Shown here: piece after piece, positions 62,042-64,000 of the stretch
How positions within the stretch are numbered: the stretch's first letter is position 1
How the letters are laid out: every line of letters starts with the position of its first letter
NCBI RefSeq assembly: GCF_002295065.1
Contig: NZ_NSGG01000013.1
Location: 124,001 to 188,000, forward strand
Direction of reading: 5' to 3'
Length of the DNA: 64,000 nucleotides
DNA from: Mesorhizobium sp. WSM3859
Lineage (GTDB): Bacteria > Pseudomonadota > Alphaproteobacteria > Rhizobiales > Rhizobiaceae
Translations under genes and position numbers: made by a program
The notes under the pieces: generated by a model
What the model was told of the DNA's origin: nothing
Seen by the model: only the letters and a program-made list of their open reading frames with translations
The model's database searches: none

Positions 62042-62956
62042 GTGGACATCCACCACATCCGCTACTTCCTGGCCGTTTGCGAGACCCGGAATTTCACGCG
62101 CGCCGGCGAGAAGTGCAACATTACCCAACCGGCGCTGTCGCGCGCGATCCAACAGCTCGAGGATGAGGTCGGCGGCCTTCTGTTTCGCCGCGAGCGGAAC
62201 CTGACCCATCTCACGGATCTCGGTGCCTTGTTGCGCCCGCGGTTTCAGCAGATTCTCGACGAGGTGAGCGGCGTGCGCCAGGAAGCGTCGAAATTCCTCT
62301 GCCTGGAAAACGCAAATCTCAAGGTTGGGGTGATGTGCACAATCGGTCCGCGCCGATTTACCGGACTGTTGACGGATTTCAACAGGCGCCAGCAGGGCAT
62401 CCAACTGCAGCTTGTCGAGGGCGTGCCGGCCTCCCTTTCGCAACTCTTGGAAGCCGGCGAGATCGATGTCGCCATCATGGCGTCGAGCAACAGTTTTCCG
62501 GAGCGCTTCGACGTCACGCCGCTTTATCGCGAACGGTTCGTCCTCGCGTTCCCCAACGGGCATCGGCTGGCCCGCAACGACAATGTTGCGATCTCGGAAC
62601 TCGACGGCGAGAACTATCTCAGACGCCTGAATTGCGAGTATCGGGATTACCTCGCCGGCCTCTGCAATGAGCGTGGCGTGAAGCTCAGGATCTCCTACGC
62701 CAGCGAACGCGAAGACTGGATTCAAAACATGGTCTCCGGCGGGCTGGGAATCTGCTTCATCCCGGAATTCAGCGCCGTGATTCCGGGTTTGCAGATCAGG
62801 CCGGTCGTCGATCCTGAAGTTTGGCGCGAAGTCTCGCTCGTCGTGGTGGCCGGACGCCGCTTCTCGCCGGCGACATCGACCTTCGTCAACAGCGTCAAGG
62901 CGCACAGCTGGCCGGAAAGCGGCATCGACCTGTCGGCCAGAAAAACGGCCGCATAG
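62042..62956 (+). CDS. LysR family transcriptional regulator
   Basis: This 304-residue LysR protein has an N-terminal winged helix-turn-helix (IRYFLAVCETRNFTRAGEKC, ITQPALSRAIQQLEDEVGG) and a C-terminal effector-binding domain. Cys217-type oxidation-sensing pairs as in OxyR are not obvious, although several cysteines are present. The GTG start follows GAGGGACG. It is divergent from the patatin-like gene and shares its upstream element, so it may control, or belong to, the bufferin/cupin regulon. Confidence 0.9.
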   Translation: MDIHHIRYFLAVCETRNFTRAGEKCNITQPALSRAIQQLEDEVGGLLFRRERNLTHLTDLGALLRPRFQQILDEVSGVRQEASKFLCLENANLKVGVMCTIGPRRFTGLLTDFNRRQQGIQLQLVEGVPASLSQLLEAGEIDVAIMASSNSFPERFDVTPLYRERFVLAFPNGHRLARNDNVAISELDGENYLRRLNCEYRDYLAGLCNERGVKLRISYASEREDWIQNMVSGGLGICFIPEFSAVIPGLQIRPVVDPEVWREVSLVVVAGRRFSPATSTFVNSVKAHSWPESGIDLSARKTAA

Positions 62957-63038
62957 CAATTCGAAATGAAGCCGAACGCCGCGATAAATGTCGTGGCGGA
63001 TAGTCGCGCTGGCGCCGTCGTCCACCATAGTTTTCAGG

Positions 63039-63070
63039 TATCGAATTAAGAGCCAGTCAGCATTTCTCTT
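63039..63070 (+). promoter_or_regulatory. Shared promoter-like element upstream of the cupin gene
   Basis: TATCGAATT begins at 63039, and GCATTTC begins 17 bases after TATC, at 63060. The cupin ATG lies 77 bases downstream. It has the same boxes and spacing as the copies upstream of bufA and the patatin-like gene. Confidence 0.6.
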
Positions 63071-63142
63071 TTCCCGAGGCTGCCGTCACTCTCGTCCTAT
63101 GCCCCGCTTCCGCGATTGGGCACCGACAAAGGAGAAATAGAC

Positions 63143-63643
63143 ATGGCTTCCAAGACTATTGCATTGCGGGTGCCGCTGAAGCTGGCGCTGACACTCGGAC
63201 TTCTCACCGCGACCGCCGCGTTTTCGGTGGCCCCGGTTTTCGCCGGCGACTGCCCTGCCGGCCGGGCCGCCACGACCGACATCCAGGAACATCCCAGCAA
63301 GCCCGTCGGCGTGACGGATACGGTTCTTTCGGCGATCGACCTCAGCCCGAAGGGCGAAGCGTGGAAGGGCAACATGCTGCGTCTGCGCAAGCTTGTCGTT
63401 CAGCCGGGCGGCGTGGTGCCGTGGCATGAGCACACGGCTCGCCCCGCCAACATTATCGTCGTCGAAGGCTCCATCACCGAATACGCCAGCACCTGCAAGG
63501 TCGGCATCGAACATCCGGCCGGCGACGTGACCGCCGAGTTCGGCCAGCTCGCCCACTGGTGGAAGAACAACGGCAAGGTCCCGGCGGTGCTCTACTCAGC
63601 CGACGTTCTGCCGCCGGCGATGCACAACGATCACATGATGTGA
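63143..63643 (+). CDS. Exported cupin-domain protein
   Basis: This 166-residue protein has a signal peptide (about 1-34, ending VFAGD) and a cupin barrel with metal-binding pattern PWHEHTARPANIIVVEG and a later His near LAHWWKN. Two cysteines may form a disulfide. The ATG at 63143 follows AAAGGAGAAAT. The substrate is unknown; its own promoter-like element suggests stress-regulated expression together with the bufferin operon. Confidence 0.82.
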   Translation: MASKTIALRVPLKLALTLGLLTATAAFSVAPVFAGDCPAGRAATTDIQEHPSKPVGVTDTVLSAIDLSPKGEAWKGNMLRLRKLVVQPGGVVPWHEHTARPANIIVVEGSITEYASTCKVGIEHPAGDVTAEFGQLAHWWKNNGKVPAVLYSADVLPPAMHNDHMM

Positions 63644-63689
63644 GCCGCTCGTCGCGGCCAGCGGATCCCAGCAGCAAGCAACCAACAGC

Positions 63690-63717
63690 GCGTCCTCGGG
63701 TGATCGCCCGAGGACGC
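63690..63717 (+). terminator. Perfect 11-bp hairpin after the cupin gene
   Basis: GCGTCCTCGGG (63690-63700) pairs with CCCGAGGACGC (63707-63717) around TGATCG. No T run follows, so it may only attenuate transcription into the MFS gene 18 bases downstream. Confidence 0.55.
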
Positions 63718-63734
63718 ATGACCAGGAGCCTGTG

Positions 63735-64000
63735 ATGACGACCAGTGAACATACCGAATTGATGGGGCTCCGCAGGGTGGCCGCGGACAGTTGGCGCTTC
63801 GGACTGATCGCCTTGATCGCGTTCCTGACGCTCGTCGACCTGTTCGCCACCCAGGCCATCCTGCCTTCGCTGGTGGTGAAATTCGGCGTCAGCCGCGCCA
63901 CCATGGGCTTCGCCGTCAACGCCAGCACCTTCGGCATGGCGGTGGCCGGGATCGCCGTTGCTCTCTTTGGGCGCGGCATTGATCGCCGCAACGGTATCTG
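63735..64000 (+). CDS. MFS transporter, N-terminal part only
   Basis: The 88 visible codons show the first two membrane helices and the loop between them of a major facilitator protein (WRFGLIALIAFLTLVDLFATQ, ILPSLVVKFGVSRATMG), with the usual GRGIDRR motif A-like loop at the end of the window. The ATG at 63735 follows CCAGGAGCC. It reads in the same direction as the cupin gene. The substrate is unknown. Confidence 0.85.
   Translation, partial: MTTSEHTELMGLRRVAADSWRFGLIALIAFLTLVDLFATQAILPSLVVKFGVSRATMGFAVNASTFGMAVAGIAVALFGRGIDRRNGI

Overview
The window looks like a chromosome segment of a GC-rich alphaproteobacterium of the order Rhizobiales, most likely Mesorhizobium or a close relative. 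The evidence is the housekeeping order murA - DUF2948 - hisD - UPF0262 - low-molecular-weight phosphatase - infA - maf - yacG - tRNA-Phe, the rhizobial palindromic repeats, and an imp-type type VI secretion cluster. No insertion sequence, CRISPR array or rRNA was seen.

Positions 1-40659 hold a complete type VI secretion system (T6SS). A long minus-strand operon runs tssA-B-C-hcp-tssE-F-G-fha-tssJ-K-L-M-tagF, with tssH (clpV) divergent from tssA. A second minus-strand unit carries another FHA protein, a second TssL-TssM pair, the PppA phosphatase, the PpkA kinase, a DUF1036 protein, a fused M23/lysozyme-like peptidoglycan hydrolase and a caspase-like protein. Between the two units lies an AT-richer cargo cassette: VgrG, DUF6484, TIGR02270 and, on the other strand, DUF2169, a degenerate ketosynthase, a PAAR-like (DUF4150) effector and a SMI1/KNR4 immunity protein. 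A 23-codon stub of a second DUF2169 gene, coupled to tagF, marks an earlier cassette that was replaced.

Positions 40734-48922 form one tightly coupled minus-strand operon. It encodes a stand-alone Rieske protein, an oxygenase that has lost its Rieske cluster, a GST-like protein, a guanine/8-oxoguanine-deaminase-like amidohydrolase and a BMP-family ABC importer (binding protein, double ATPase, two permeases). The division of labour resembles the NdmC/NdmD/NdmE methylxanthine N-demethylase, so the operon may import and dismantle a purine-like or other N-heterocyclic compound.

Positions 49082-57031 hold two small accessory genes, tRNA-Phe, the conserved housekeeping block and tRNA-Thr. The block is peppered with palindromic repeats, including a 5 x 57-bp tandem array that stays open in several reading frames.

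Positions 57085-64000 hold a bufferin (Gig/Buf-type) operon, bufA-bufB-bufC-doxX-quinone reductase, then a patatin-like gene, a LysR regulator, an exported cupin protein and the start of an MFS transporter. Four transcription units here share the same upstream element (TATC-N17-GCATT) at a constant distance from their start codons. This suggests one stress regulon.
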